From: Pratylenchus scribneri
Taxonomy: Eukaryota; Nematoda; Chromadorea; Rhabditida; Pratylenchidae
NCBI GenBank assembly: GCA_030063045.1
Contig: JAQSEB010000023.1
Coordinates: forward strand, 3,286,001 to 3,350,000
DNA: 64,000 nt
Direction of reading: 5' to 3'
This document shows, piece after piece, positions 24,464 to 38,291 of the stretch. Under the pieces are notes generated by a model. It was not told where the DNA came from. It saw only the letters and a program-made list of their open reading frames with translations, and made no database searches. The translations under genes were made by a program, and so were the position numbers. How positions within the stretch are numbered: position 1 is the first letter of the stretch; the number at the start of each line of letters is the position of its first letter.

Positions 24464-25003
24464 TGAGGGAAGATTGGAATTGGCCAAAAAATGATGGAAT
24501 TTGATCTCAAAATAAAAGAAAAAAAAAACAATATTTTACATTCAAATAAAATTATAAAAACAATTCCATTTTGGAATTTGGATGAATAAAAAGGGGAAAT
24601 TCACACATTTTATTGATAATATTATTGAATGAATGAATGAGGTGAGTCAATTCACATTTAATTCACAATGGAAATGGAAATCCATTCTGATGATTTTGGG
24701 AAATTCGAAATTGTTTGTGGGGAAATTGATCTTTTTTTGTTTGAATAAATGAATGTGCGCATTGAATTGTTATTCACTCAATTCGTCATTCTTCTCTAAT
24801 CTTTGTGCTTTTTTTGCGCGCACATTCATCCCCCCGGAATAAGTTTGTCCTCACTTTTCATTCCATTCATTCGAGAGTGATTGACACCCACAAAAGCAAA
24901 TAATCCACTTTTCTTTGCATAATAATCCTCTTTCCTCGGGATTCGGAAATGCCTCACAAAATAAAAAGTCCCCTTTCCCTTCGACAAATTCAAAACATTC
25001 AAA
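24464..25003. other. intergenic, no gene seen
   Basis: AT-rich spacer between the neuropeptide-like gene and the DEG/ENaC gene; should contain the channel promoter. Nothing else recognisable. Confidence 0.4.
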
Positions 25004-27340
25004 ATGAATTATGGGAATAATATTCCTTCACGGAAAATAACAATTTTGAGTGGACAATGCTCCCAAATTGATCCAACAGATTCACCAAGGTTTCGGCCTA
25101 TGAAAATTAATAAATTATTTTGATTTTGCCAAAGGCAACAAATAAAAAGGGAAATGCGCAAATTGGAGACGGAAAAACAACAAATTCCATTGCCAACGGA
25201 TTATGGTGCCGAAAAGAGGAAGGAGGATGAACAAAAGTGGGAATTAAGGGGAAATGAATTATTTATTTATTTAGGGAATCAAGAAGGAGGAAGCGGGATT
25301 TAATCCGGCGGACTTTATCCGAGGATTATCCGGGTTTGGACTATTTGGGCATTCACAATGTGCTGAATGCCCGTTTTCGATGGTATCGGGTCCTTTGGTT
25401 CAGCATTGTCACAATTTGCTTACTAATTGGCCTTTTCACCATTTATAGGTAGAATTCCCCCATTTTTGGGTGCATTTTCCCATCCATTTCAGAATAATTC
25501 GTGAATATTCCGAGAATCCGACGGCCACTTCAATCAGTGTTAAATCAGTCAAAACAAAAAATATTAATTCAATTAAATTGATGAGTAAATTAAGGTGGAA
25601 AAATTATTATTGCCTCAATTGACAATTTGTGCCACAAATGCGGCAACTTTGAATTTGCAAAAATTGGAGGAACAATTATTCCAGAATAATCCAAGAATTG
25701 GAAATTATGAACCGGAGGATATTCCAAATTTTGCATTTTTTATGTTGGCTGGTTCCGGATTCCAGGTGGAAAATGTGAAAATGTGAATTAAAATTGAATA
25801 AATTAGAAAATAAATTGGAAAAAATTGAATGAAAATGAAAAGGAAAGGATGAATCATTTTTACGACATTTTTCGGCAAGAAAAATCAGTGGAACAATTCT
25901 TCAATCAAGTTTGATTATATCCACAAATAAATAAAGAAATAAATTCATTAAAGTTCTTTGACAATTTTGGCCTGGATTGCCGTCAATTGTTCGAACAATG
26001 CCAATTGGGGGACAAAAAATTGGATTGTTGTGAGGTGGGCGACATTTCCCACATCAATTTAATAACCAAATTAAAAAGGTATTCGAGCCGGTTTATTTAA
26101 TCAGAAGAGGCCGATGTTTTCGTACAATTCCATTTTATCAGGAAAATTTCGATGAATTGGGCAAATTTCGAGTCCAATTGATGCACCCCCACCAAATGGA
26201 CGATGAAATGTCCACAAAAAGGGTAAATTTCCCTAATTTTTTTGGTAATTTTATAATTTTAATAGGAAATAATTGCATTCATTGCCGAACATAAACCACA
26301 AATTGCGCCATTCCCTCGATATTACCTTTACCCGGGGATTTGGACTAAAATGAGGTTGACGGCCAAAAGAATTCGACTTTTGCCGGGGGAGGAGGTATTT
26401 GGCCAAGGGAAATGAATTTTGGGGAATATTATTTTGATGATTTTAGGTGTGCAGCGATGAATTCAAGGAAACGGGCAAAGACTTTTGTTATATTGAAAAA
26501 TGGTTGAGAACATATTTGGAGGGCCCATTGAATTGTACATATCCGTATATGAATAAAATAATGCCAACTCAATTGCCAAGGCAATTTGCAATTTAATCCA
26601 AAATAAATTATTCAATTCAGTTGTGAGCCAATTATTTTATTTGAGAATTATGCAAATTCAGTGGAAACAGCGAATTACACAATGCAATCGGCGAGTCAAA
26701 TTACATTTAAATTGAATTTGACCATTTTCAGTGCATTCTTCCCTGCGATCGATGGGAATACACCGTTTCAATGGAAGTAAATGCCATTTTTGAGGGGAAA
26801 TAATCTCAAATTTTTTTTGTAGAAAATCAACACGGAAATGGTCTACAAAAATACAAATTTACCATTTGTTTATCGGGTGGACATTTCATTCAGCGATTTG
26901 CAATTTGAGCTAATCGAGGAAGTTGGCACCGTCACCTTTGCTGGGCTAATTTCCCAAATTGGAGGGCAGGCATGTTCAAAATATTCATAAATTGATTTAT
27001 TTTTGGGCATAGATGTCACTTTTTATGGGTTCATCCATTCTCACACTGATTCAAGCAGCCATAATGGCCATCATAATTGGCCATCGAATGCTGAGGCAAA
27101 ATCAGGTGGCGGTGGGGGAAGGGAGAGAACACCAACAGCAGAATCGGGAAAATGGAACACAAAATTGGGCAAGTTTATGGGAAAATAGTACGGTAATAAA
27201 TGAATGAATGAATTTTGCTGCTGAAGGGAATTGATGAATGGGAAATGGCAAGGAGAATGGGAGGAGGAAATGATGAACAAAAATACACAATTGGAAGCAA
27301 TAGGGAAAGGGCGGAACGAGGCGGCGGAATTGGCCTTTGA
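25004..27340 (+). CDS. DEG/ENaC (degenerin/acid-sensing-type) sodium channel subunit
   Basis: Amiloride-sensitive-type cation channel subunit: two TMs with a large Cys-rich extracellular domain. Start ATG 25004. A short basic cytosolic N-terminus precedes TM1 (YRVLWFSIVTICLLIGLFTI), then YSENPTATSISVKSVEKLLL and PQLTICATNAAT (the family's pore-proximal PAVTICN-like block). Extracellular Cys-rich exons include FGLDCRQLFEQCQLGDKKLDCC, GRCFRTI, YYLYPGIWTKMRLTAKRIRL and CILPCDRWEYTVSM. The pre-TM2/TM2 signature is GLISQIGGQMSLFMGSSILT. Introns are about 38-50 nt; three use GC donors (26581-26620, 26691-26731, 26970-27012). The C-terminus is uncertain: reading through stops at 27207, while splicing a 34-nt intron (from about 27192) extends it to 27340. 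Confidence 0.88.
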
Positions 27341-27390
27341 TTTGGGCCAAAATTAATATTAAAATAATGCTCAATAATAATTCAATTAAT

Positions 27391-28481
27391 TCATTTTTTG
27401 TTGATGAAAGCTTTAAACATTAAAATTGCCATTTCTGAGATTGTAAATTCATTTTTATTCGATTCTTTGTGCCCGATTTGGTTTTTTGTCCCCATTGATT
27501 GGCAAAATCGGCGATTTCCCTTCCAATCTGCAATTCCAATGGTAAATTCAACAAATTTAGGGTGTGGGGGATACTTTGCTGATGCTTTGTAATAATATTC
27601 GCCAAATTGTCGAACCAATTGGCAAAAATATGGCACTAAAATGTATTCGAATATTCTAAATAATTCATTCACTGACCATCCTCTTTTGTGCAAATATCAT
27701 TGCCAAATGCAGCAATCTTCAATTTAAATTGAATATTAATTATAAATGAAAAGATGAATGGATTGCCTCAAGGCATGAGCATAAAATGTCATCACAATTC
27801 TTTTGGCCTAATTGTTCATCATAGCAGCTTAATTAAAAATTGGGATGGAATCATCATATTTAATTTTTGCAATTATTTTTACTTATCATGTTTGACGCAA
27901 CAATTATTCAGTTCATCTGAATAAATGAATTTGAATGGATTGGATTGAATATACCGTAAATATTCTATTAGTAACCACGTCTCTCTTAGAAACCCCCTCT
28001 TTATTTGTAGACCCCCTATCGAAAAATTTATGTCAAAAATAACTTATTTTTAGGTGAAATTAAGTCAAAGCATTTTTGGTCTTCAAAAATTCAGAAAATT
28101 CCAACCTCGGAGGGTCTCTGAAAATTAGAACCCCGGGGTTACTAATAGAATATTTACGGTAGTCTATACTTTATAGTAGTATATTTTTATGCATTAATTT
28201 ATTTACTTTTCTTTTCCGGACAATCTCGATCAATGGTTGATTCTGCCAAAAACTATGAATAATTTTATTGGGAATATTCCAATTTATTTAATATTTACCC
28301 GGGAAAATTCATCAGTTCCGCAGGCCCATTCCGCATCCATTTTTACCTCTTCTTCCCCCGCATCAATTCTGCCATTTTCTGTTCCATTATTATTATTGAT
28401 GATTGGAACAATTTGTTGGGTGGAAGAACAAGAATAAAATTGAAGGAAAACAAAAAGCCAAAAAAGAGGCATTTCCTGCAT
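27391..28481 (-). CDS. secreted phospholipase A2 (nematode conventional sPLA2-like)
   Basis: Secreted, Ca2+-dependent PLA2 fold predicted to cleave the sn-2 ester of phospholipids. Exon 1 (from 28481) encodes a signal peptide (MQEMPLFWLFVFLQFYSCSS) and a variable linker ending EWACGTDEF. Exon 2 gives the IDRDCPEKK segment. Exon 3 gives NNCCVKHDK, with the catalytic CCxxHD intact. Exon 4 continues CYDEQLGQKNCDDILCSCLE. Exon 5 gives AAFGNDICTKED and exon 6 PYFCQLVRQFGEYYYKA, ending FKAFINKK. All junctions keep frame; the exon 4/5 intron (27717-27766) has a GC donor. The intron between exons 2 and 3 holds a complete MITE. Convergent with the DEG/ENaC gene. The family is widespread in nematodes. 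Confidence 0.85.
27952..28161. mobile_element. MITE with perfect 25-bp terminal inverted repeats
   Basis: Left end TACCGTAAATATTCTATT (27952 onward) and right end AATAGAATATTTACGGTA (to 28161) are exact reverse complements over 25 bp. The outermost TA pair could be the target duplication of a Tc1/mariner-type insertion. No coding capacity. The interior matches 12471-12676 in the opposite orientation. Sits in the intron separating the exons before and with the PLA2 catalytic site. Confidence 0.85.
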
Positions 28482-28539
28482 TTGAGAAATATTAAAAAAT
28501 GATTTTTGAAAATTAATCGACGAAAATGATTGAATAATT

Positions 28540-28561
28540 GGGGGGGGGGGGGGGGGGGGGG
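28540..28561. repeat. 22-G homopolymer
   Basis: Uninterrupted G run about 60 bp upstream of the PLA2 start on the minus strand (C run on that strand). G-quadruplex potential; length may be an assembly estimate. Confidence 0.8.
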
Positions 28562-28761
28562 AGGAACAAAATTGAATTATAAAAGTGGTAATGTTAAGCT
28601 GAAAAATTCATCAAATAAATTCGAAAAAGTGAATTTAATTACAAAATGATTGAATGAAAATTTGGGAGAGAATGGAACTATGTTATTGGCACATATGGAT
28701 TGAAGTAATTTATACATTACATATGTTTATTTGTTTATGGCAAATGAATTCACAATTCAAT

Positions 28762-28893
28762 TCACTGATTATATTTTGAGGGAATGGTGGCATATATTAC
28801 GCACATTTTGGGGCAATCCTCTGGCCCATTTTCCATGAAATTATGGGCAACTCTCCGCCCAATGCAATCATTTTTAACAGGATTTTGGGCCAA
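28762..28893 (-). CDS. possible terminal exon of an unidentified cysteine-containing protein
   Basis: Behind a CTCTCAATAG acceptor, a 43-codon open stretch reads NPVKNDCIGRRVAHNFMENG then PEDCPKMCVIYATIPSKYNQ and stop. Three cysteines and a compact composition suggest a secreted protein end, but no upstream exon or signal peptide was found. May be spurious. Confidence 0.2.
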   Translation of the reverse strand: MAQNPVKNDCIGRRVAHNFMENGPEDCPKMCVIYATIPSKYNQ

Positions 28894-29210
28894 CTATTGA
28901 GAGAAAAAGGGAAATGAAATAAACATGAATTGGATATTCTGGCCATCCAATTTTATTTTGTACAAATTTCATCAATTTTTATACATACGGATGGAATAAA
29001 TTATATAAATTTGGGAATGGTTTGCTGGCTTTTGGGTGTTGAATGTGTATAAAAATATTTAACCATTACCAAAAAATTGCCAATCCTCCAAATAATAAAG
29101 AAATTCTCATTTATTTCAATTTTTTATTCAAAATTTACAGAAAATTGTACAAAAATGTGAAGAAATATAAAAATGAAATTGGAAAATTGTGCAATTTTAT
29201 TTTTTCAATT

Positions 29211-32200
29211 TTATTTGCCATTTTGATAATTTTGATATTGCCCAAAATGAATGGATGGACCTGATGAGGCCATTGGGGTTGGAGGGTGCCGAAATGAAGG
29301 TGGCTGAGGTGGAATTGCCGGTGGCATTCCTTGTTGGGCACAAAAAATTGGGGTGGAGGCAGAATGTTGATGAGAATTGTTGGGGGGACGGACAAGGGCG
29401 GCTGATCGAATTTCGGCTGGAAAATAAATTTTACATTCAAAATTATGCCCAATTTATGCAATTATTTGTCATTGCCAACAATTCGTAAGGTCCTTTCCTA
29501 TTTGTCCTACTGTACCCCCACTTTATGCCTAATCGCCCTGCCACCCCTATCAATCAAATATTGCCCCAATCCACATTTATAAACCAGCCCTTTTCCTCTC
29601 CACTGTTACTTTTTTCCCTTTCACATTATTATCAGATTTTCCCGCAAAATTAATAAAAAGTGAAGTTTCCCCGTATCCTCATCCAATTCATTGGGCCACT
29701 GGATTCTCGTCCCAAATAACTTTATCCCTAGATTAGGACTAATAAATAATAATAAATAATTACCAATGCTTGGGGCAGTTGGAGTGGCCGATGAAATGGA
29801 CGAATTCCTTCTCTCGGGCAATGGAGGCGGCGGGGGTGGAAATTTTTTTGGATGGCATTGTCCATTTCCAATTCCATTGTTGGCCATTGGTGGAAGGGAA
29901 TCGGGGCGAAAACGAATTGAAGTGAATTGATTTTGAATGGCAGAACATGATGGATCCATTGGAATGGAGGGGGGAAGAGGAGGAGGAGGTGGCGGTGGTG
30001 GGTGGGGCTGAAATTGGGCAAATTTTTAAATTAATTAATAATAATTTAAATATTAATGTTCGAATTAGTTGTTAAAAATACTAGTTTAAGGGATTATTTG
30101 TTGACCCAGTGGATTATTTCAATATTTTAATTAATTATTTCCCTCACCAATTGTCTCATTCCCATAATTGTTTCCTTTCTTTGTCCATTTTTAATATTAT
30201 TGTTGCTATTTTCTGCATTTTCCTCCAATCCATCACAATAATTGTCCAATTCAAGCCCAAGTCGATCAATTTGTTGCAATGTTTCGGCAATCAGAGCAGC
30301 CGATGAAGTCGAAGTTGTGGCCGAACCATCCACTATAATTTTAATATTTTAATTTGCTTTTTAGAGGATGAGAATGAATGAGAGTTATTGTTTAGGAATT
30401 TTGGTTTTACAGAATAAATGTAAGATGAAAAAATCAAATAAATTGAATTTACCAGAATCCATCATTGCGGCTCCAAGGCTCAATGGCCTTTGTAATTGGT
30501 TGGCACCAATTTGTTGACCAATGTTGGCGGTGGGCGTCACCATTTCTATTTTTGGTTGAATTTCTGTAGAATGAATCGAAATTGAGGCGGAATCCAATGT
30601 TTGAATTGAGCAATTGCTGCTATTGGTGGCCAATGCGAAATGGGAATGAGGAGCAGAGGAAAATGCTCCAATTGGCCGAAATTGAATGGCAGTGGAAGAA
30701 TTGATGGTATCTTCAAAAAATGAGAGGAAAATAATAAATTTTTCTAATTAAATTTGCTATAAAATGGTGAATTTAGGCAAATGCTTGAGGTGGATTATCA
30801 ATTTCCTAGTATTTGGCCAAGTTTATAGCTCAATTATTTTAAAATATACAAATTGAATCAAAAAATATTCAATTACCCCCTCCCCTCCTTCAATCTCACC
30901 AATTTCAAATTGTCTTGGGCGTTTTTGTTGCATTTTTGTTGGCGAATTTTGTGCGGATTTGGCTGATGAATTTGTAGTATTTTGTGTCGATGATGAATGA
31001 ATGAATGCATCCGGCAATGGAGGCCGATGATGGCGAACATTCGCCACCAAAGGTGTTGTTGATGGTCCATTTGGGATTGATTTGGGACGATTATCGAATT
31101 GGCCAAAATTATTGGAGCCATTTCGAATGGGAAATGCGGCAGAAGATGAAGAGGATGGAAATTGATTGGAATGGGGATATGGGGGAGTCCAAAAATGTTG
31201 CTAAAAATAATTAAAAATAAAGAATTAAAATCATTCTTTATAGGCAATAAAAATGGGTTTACACAAATTTATTTTGACCTGTTGTTGAGAAGACGGGCGG
31301 CCATCATTTGTGGTCGGTGGAGGCATTGAATTTCGGTGTCCATGAGTACCATTCGATGTGTTTTGTTGACCACCAAAAGTGCCATACAATTGGGAATATG
31401 TGCCAATGCCATTTTCCATTGGAGTTTCCATTCCATTTTCGGTGCCTCCATTGGCCATTGGAAAAAGTCCAATTTGGCTGGCACTTTTTGCCCGGCTACT
31501 GGCCAATCCCAGGCCCACACGTTGATCCCACATTTTCTGCTCTTCTACCGTACGATTTGTGCTGACGGAGGAGGAAATGGGCCCTGGGGCACAATTAATA
31601 TCCTCTTGAAAAAAAACGACAAAATATTGGATTTTTGCCAACCAACCCAGCAATGCTTGAACCAAAGCATTTGGGTCATTTTGGTTTAATGCTGCCTCCA
31701 TTGAGTCCTTAACCTGCCGAACATGTGTTCCCTCCTCCAACATTCCCAATTGGGCACACTTTAAAAGGAAATTTTAAATTTTTTGGTCAATTTTCTCACA
31801 ATAATTGGCAAAAGTGCATCGATGAATCCAATGAATTGATTTCTTTGGGAATGCAATAATTCAACAAAGGCATTTCGGCTTTCATTCTCCATTATTTGTT
31901 TGGGCTTTCCTTTCATTCTTTTGCATGTTTTTTGGTGCCGTCTTTCCGATTCTGCCACCTTTTTTTGGAGAAATTTTACAATAAAATAACAAAAAATTTG
32001 AATAATTGTTCCATTCATTTTCCTCACCGTTTGTCTCCATTCCCCGCATTTTCTCTCCAAATCAACGTTGAATTGTCCATTCAATGATTGGCCCCAGGCT
32101 CGAAGGCCTTGGCCAACTGCCCTTTGTCGGATACAAAAACGAGTTAATGCGGCGCCAATGTCCCGACTGATGCCTGAGATGAAGGATATGAGAATCATTT

Positions 32201-32550
32201 TTGGATTAGTTTTTCATTTATTGTATTTTCGATTTGGTTTTGAACCATTCTTCACAAGAATTCCATCTCTTTTTGAAGCAATCTTCTCATTAATATGATT
32301 GCGAATGAAATTGTCATTTAAATAAATTCCACCGACCATTAACATTATTTGCACTGTCGCTGACCGCCTGCAATGCTTCAACAAAATGGCCAAGTGCGCC
32401 GGCGGTTGCGCCCAATTGGGTGGCCAATTTTGCGGCCCGGGAACAGGCATTCTCCCAGGCATTATTGCCCAATTTCATTTCGCTGGCAAGCCCATGGAAA
32501 AGGGTCGAAAATTGGCCATTGGGATGGTTTTGGGCCAATACATCAATCAT
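29211..32550 (-). CDS. MTSS1: IMD/I-BAR protein, MTSS1 (missing-in-metastasis)-like
   Basis: Membrane-bending, actin-binding I-BAR protein. Start ATG at 32550. The N-terminal IMD helical domain spans the first exons: QFSTLFHGLASEMKLGNNAW, AGALGHFVEALQAVSDSANN, SRDIGAALTRFCIRQRAVG, WGQSLNGQFNVDLERKCGEW, RRHQKTCKRMKGKPKQIMEN, FIDALLPII joined to CAQLGMLEEGTHVRQVKDSM. A long Ser/Pro/Asn-rich region follows, including FPPPPPPLPERRNSS (about 29,820) and a helical segment TLQQIDRLGLELDNYCDGLE (about 30,260). The last exon starts EIRSAALVRPP, where other MTSS proteins have a WH2 motif, and ends with Pro/Gln-rich sequence at the stop 29211-29213. The domain order matches MTSS1/ABBA. The 2.5 kb upstream of the start lack a visible gene. 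Confidence 0.82.
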
Positions 32551-35111
32551 AATTTTTAATGGTTAAAAAGTGAGAATCTTAAAAAATAGCAGATGAAAGG
32601 GAAAAACATTTTTGATGACCAAAAAACAAGAAATAGCGGTCGGCTGATTTATTATTCAAATTTTGTGCAAATGGATTTTAAATGTTGAGGGGAAATTGTT
32701 GCACCAAATGTGGGTGGATATGTGCGTTTTGGATTGGTTGAATTGAATATTATTTAGAGCAGCCGTACAAAAATGGATCGATGGACGATGGACAGCAGGT
32801 GGTTGGTTGGGATAGATGGCGACTGGCGACCGACCTTCGTCCACACTCCCACTTATATCGGGTTCGGATTTTTGGGAAAGGATGGATTTTGGTTTGGATG
32901 GATGATTTTGCTGGTTTTGTGCAATTTAAATTGGGAATTTCACACTTTTTTTATTAGAATTTAGATTGTCGATCACAATTTAATGGGTAATTGGATTTGG
33001 CCTATTTGTTAAAAAATTATGGCCGAAAATTATTCTTCCATCTCAATTTTTGGGCATATTTCAATGTTTTGCAAATTTTCTTAAAAATAGCAATTCCCGA
33101 AATTGTATAGTAATAAAGAGGTGAAAGTGTCATTCATCAAAAGGAAAAGAGGGGTAAAAAAGATGAATATGGCCTCGGGGTAGCAAATGTTTTTTGAAGG
33201 CTTTGGTCGACAATTTTCGTTGTTAAGTTGGCAAAAAATGGAACAATGAAGATTGATAGAGGAGAAATGGTAGGGGGTGGTTGTCACCAATTCACACCTT
33301 TGAGGCTCTAGATATTAGCCTAAAGTATTTTTTTAGTATTTGGTGAATTAAATATTCTCCTGTTGCGGGATTACGTCCTCCCAATGGATTCAACCAGATA
33401 AATTAAAATTGTGTCCAATTTTCTATAATAATCTGAATAAGTCATTGCTTTCCTCGTCAAATCCCATTTAATATATTTTTGGGCCATTAAGTGACTGGTG
33501 GAAATTGAATTTGCTGGGATAATGTTGGTGTCATTTTAATATGGCTTCCTTCTTCAAAATGACTACTGCTGCTGAATATGGCAATGCATTAATAAGTCGA
33601 AAGAATGTTTTTCCTGCTGCTAATACATTTTCTTTAAATCTAAGAATTGTGAATTAATTAATACAATATATGAAAGGATTGAGTGAAGAACATTCTAGCC
33701 ACTCGCGCGGAACAAAAAAAAATAACTCGGTTTCGGGTCCGTTAATCTCAAATTGCTTTTCTCCTAATTTTTGCATTATTTGCTGTTTATCTTGTTGGTT
33801 ATGCTTCTGCTGCGTTCATTTTCCTTTCCTTGGCCAATTGGCCTCAATTTTCGTCGACAGTTGTTCCCCTTCCTTTGCTAACCATCCAAGTTCCCATCCC
33901 AGAGCAGTCATCATCCCACTGGAAGCTAATATCCTGTTTACTGTTGCCAATGGCTTTGCTCCTCTTTTTTTTACTTGGTTGTTGTTTGCTGGACAATTGG
34001 GAAGAATAAGAAAAGTGGTCATTTTTGATGAAGTGGACAAAGTCGCCTATAATCCGCCTTTCCTCCCCCTTCACCAAACCAATCTCAACCTATACTCCTA
34101 TGTCATTGTGTTGTTCGCCAATAAAAAGTGGCCAAAGGCAATTTCACTCATCGTTTTTGTTCCTTCATTTCCTCCCCAGAAATGATGGGAATTCGAATTT
34201 ATTTTATATGCATTTTTACGAATTTAATGTAGTTTTTTGGAAGGTAGGGAATAAGAAGGGATATGTGAGATTTTATTTGTTTAGGCCAAGGAAATGGGGC
34301 CCTACATAAAAAAGATGTAAGCCGAATTTTTGGTCAAAATTGAAGGAGGGTCGACCTTAAGGGTGAGTGCGCTCAAATGAGAGTGGACATTTGGATTGAC
34401 CATTGAATAGAAGGGAAGGGGAGAGAGAGGAGGATATTTGGCATCAAAGCAGAAAATGTATGCAGAAACGGTTGTGTGGGAGCAAAAAAAAGCGGCTTCT
34501 TTTGTTGTATGGCCACAAAATAATGGCTTGGTCCACTTGCAATTGCATCTATTTTTGCTTGCTTTTGGCCCTGAAGTGTGAGTAGCAAAGGGAAGTGAAG
34601 TCCACAGCAGCAATGCTCGAGATTCGAGAATGAATGTGTCTGTGTGGATGTGGAGTGTGGACATTGGGCAACGATGAAGCTGATGAATATCCCTCTTCCA
34701 GCAGATGTTTGGTTTATGGTGAGAGAAAAATGAGGGCAATTGATAAAATTTTAAATTAACGCCAAAAAACATTTCGCCAATTTATAATAAATAAAATTTT
34801 ATTAAGATGAAAAGTCCTGGAATTGCTGACGCGGCATTCCAAATTCCATTTGTTCACGTATTTTTCATTTCGGTTTCACTTCATTTTGTTGGCTTAGGTT
34901 TACTCATTTATTAAACGTTATTATCCATTTTTTCACCGTCGCAATCGCCACATTTTTGGCTGATAATTTTTTATATTTTATTTTACGAATTAGGCCAAAA
35001 TCAGACTCGTGAATTTATTTGTTTTTTTTTCATAAAAAACAGTGATAAATTGATTTATCCATAAATTTTCAGCAGATCAAACATATTTCATTCCAAACAA
35101 AGACTTAAATT
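32551..35111. other. large divergent intergenic region (MTSS1-like / tfg-1)
   Basis: About 2.5 kb between two divergent starts. Open frames of up to 171 codons (33670-34185 plus; 34302-34772 minus) occur but show no domain, signal peptide with a plausible body, or splice support. Regarded as promoter/regulatory DNA; no motif is named. Confidence 0.45.
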
Positions 35112-36196
35112 ATGAACAAAACTGTGCTTAAAGCGCGTTATGGAACCGAGCTGCGGAAGAATTGGATTCATCACAACAACGACATGAGCCTGAACGATTT
35201 GGTCAGCAAAATGCAACGTTATTTTGACATCCCAGATAATGCCGTATCCGCTTTGAAACTTAAGTATCGTGATGAAGGTATTTTTTAAATCTAATTTGAG
35301 TAATATTGAATTGTTTTCTTAGAAAATGACTGGATTACCTTGACCAATGATGATGACCTGTTTTTTGCGCTGTCTACAATGGAGCTGCTGTTTGTGGATG
35401 TTCTTATGGATGATGAGGTTTCCGAAAAGGAAGAGGAACAGGAAAAACAACCGCAATCACAACAGCAGTCGCTGTCGACTACGACCACTCTTCAACAACA
35501 TCAAAACGACGTGCAACATAGCCAATACCAACCGGCACATCAACCGCCTCAGCATACACCACCGCCGACTTCGCAACCATTTGGTGCAAAAATGGGAATG
35601 ATGGGAGATGGGCCTACACCAATGCAACCACCATTCCAGCTTCCTCCTCAACAAAATGACGGACATCATCACCAATACCAACCTGCAACTCAAATGCCGC
35701 AACCGACACCGCCGCCGACATCGCAACCATTTGGAGGGCAAATGGGAATTGGAAGCGGTCCTCCACCAATGCAGCAACCGTTCCAACTTCCACAACAGCA
35801 AAATGACGGACATCATCACCAATATCAGCCGGCCAATCAAATGCCGCAACCGACACCGCCGCCGACATCGCAACAACCATTCGGAGGCCAAATGGGAATG
35901 GGAGGAGGAGGAGGGGCTGCACCAATTCCACCACCGCCAATTTCTCAGCCGCAACCACAATTCAATGGACAATATCAGCAGCTTCAACAACAGCCATATC
36001 AAGGACATCAACAACAACAAATGCCACCGCCGCAACAACCAACTTCGCAATACGGAGGAATGGGTGGTCCGATGCCACCGCCGCCCCCAATCTCGTCAAT
36101 TGTTGGTGAGTTTTTTTTTTATTTTCGGTGATATTTAAATTTAATTAAGGTTCGACCATGTCCGCAAATCCGTTCAGTCGCCAGCAGCGAATGTGA
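35112..36196 (+). CDS. tfg-1: TFG-1 (Trk-fused gene, ER exit-site PB1 protein)
   Basis: Scaffold at ER exit sites that organises COPII vesicles. Three exons: 35112-35277, 35323-36103 and a short last exon to the TGA at 36194-36196. The N-terminal PB1 domain reads MNKTVLKARYGTELRKNWIH, SLNDLVSKMQRYFDIP, LKLKYRDEENDWITLTNDDD, LFFALS. A short acidic stretch (EVSEKEEEQEKQ) is followed by a Pro/Gln/Gly-rich tail containing three near-identical repeats of about 48 residues around NDGHHHQYQPANQMPQPTPP. The ending STMSANPFSRQQRM resembles the C-terminus of nematode TFG-1. A TTTTCAG acceptor shortly before the ATG (about 35066-35072) could be a spliced-leader site. Confidence 0.93.
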
Positions 36197-36601
36197 TAAA
36201 ATGTGTGAGGATGATATGGAAAAGAATGATGAATCGAATTGGATAAATGAAGAAGGGACATATATTTAAATGATGAAAATTGGTTACCTATATAAACTAT
36301 TTTCCCTTTTTGGTTGATTATTTGACTATTCTATAAAATTGTTTCTTTGACCAATGAGTATAAAAATATTCAACTTTAATTTTATTCCAAATATCCAGCG
36401 AGAACAAAATTTATATTTAAATGATTAAATAATAAAAAAAAAATAAAATGAAAAAAAAACTTGTGAACGTGTAAAACCATAAGTTGGGTTGTATGTAATT
36501 TTAAAATGAATCCATCTACAAAAAATCGTATTTTGGTCGCTCTTCATTCATTCCTTTGATCACATCCAAATTTGTTCTCCATTCGATTTTCGCTGCCATC
36601 A

Positions 36602-38291
<1,690 letters not shown>

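Noticed and set aside
33670..34185. 171-codon open frame on plus with hydrophobic stretches.
   Set aside because: No recognisable topology or domain, no intron signals in a genome where almost every gene has them; probably regulatory DNA between divergent genes.
34302..34772. 156-codon open frame on minus upstream of the MTSS1-like gene.
   Set aside because: Compositionally like intergenic DNA; no domain; no junction to the downstream gene could be built.
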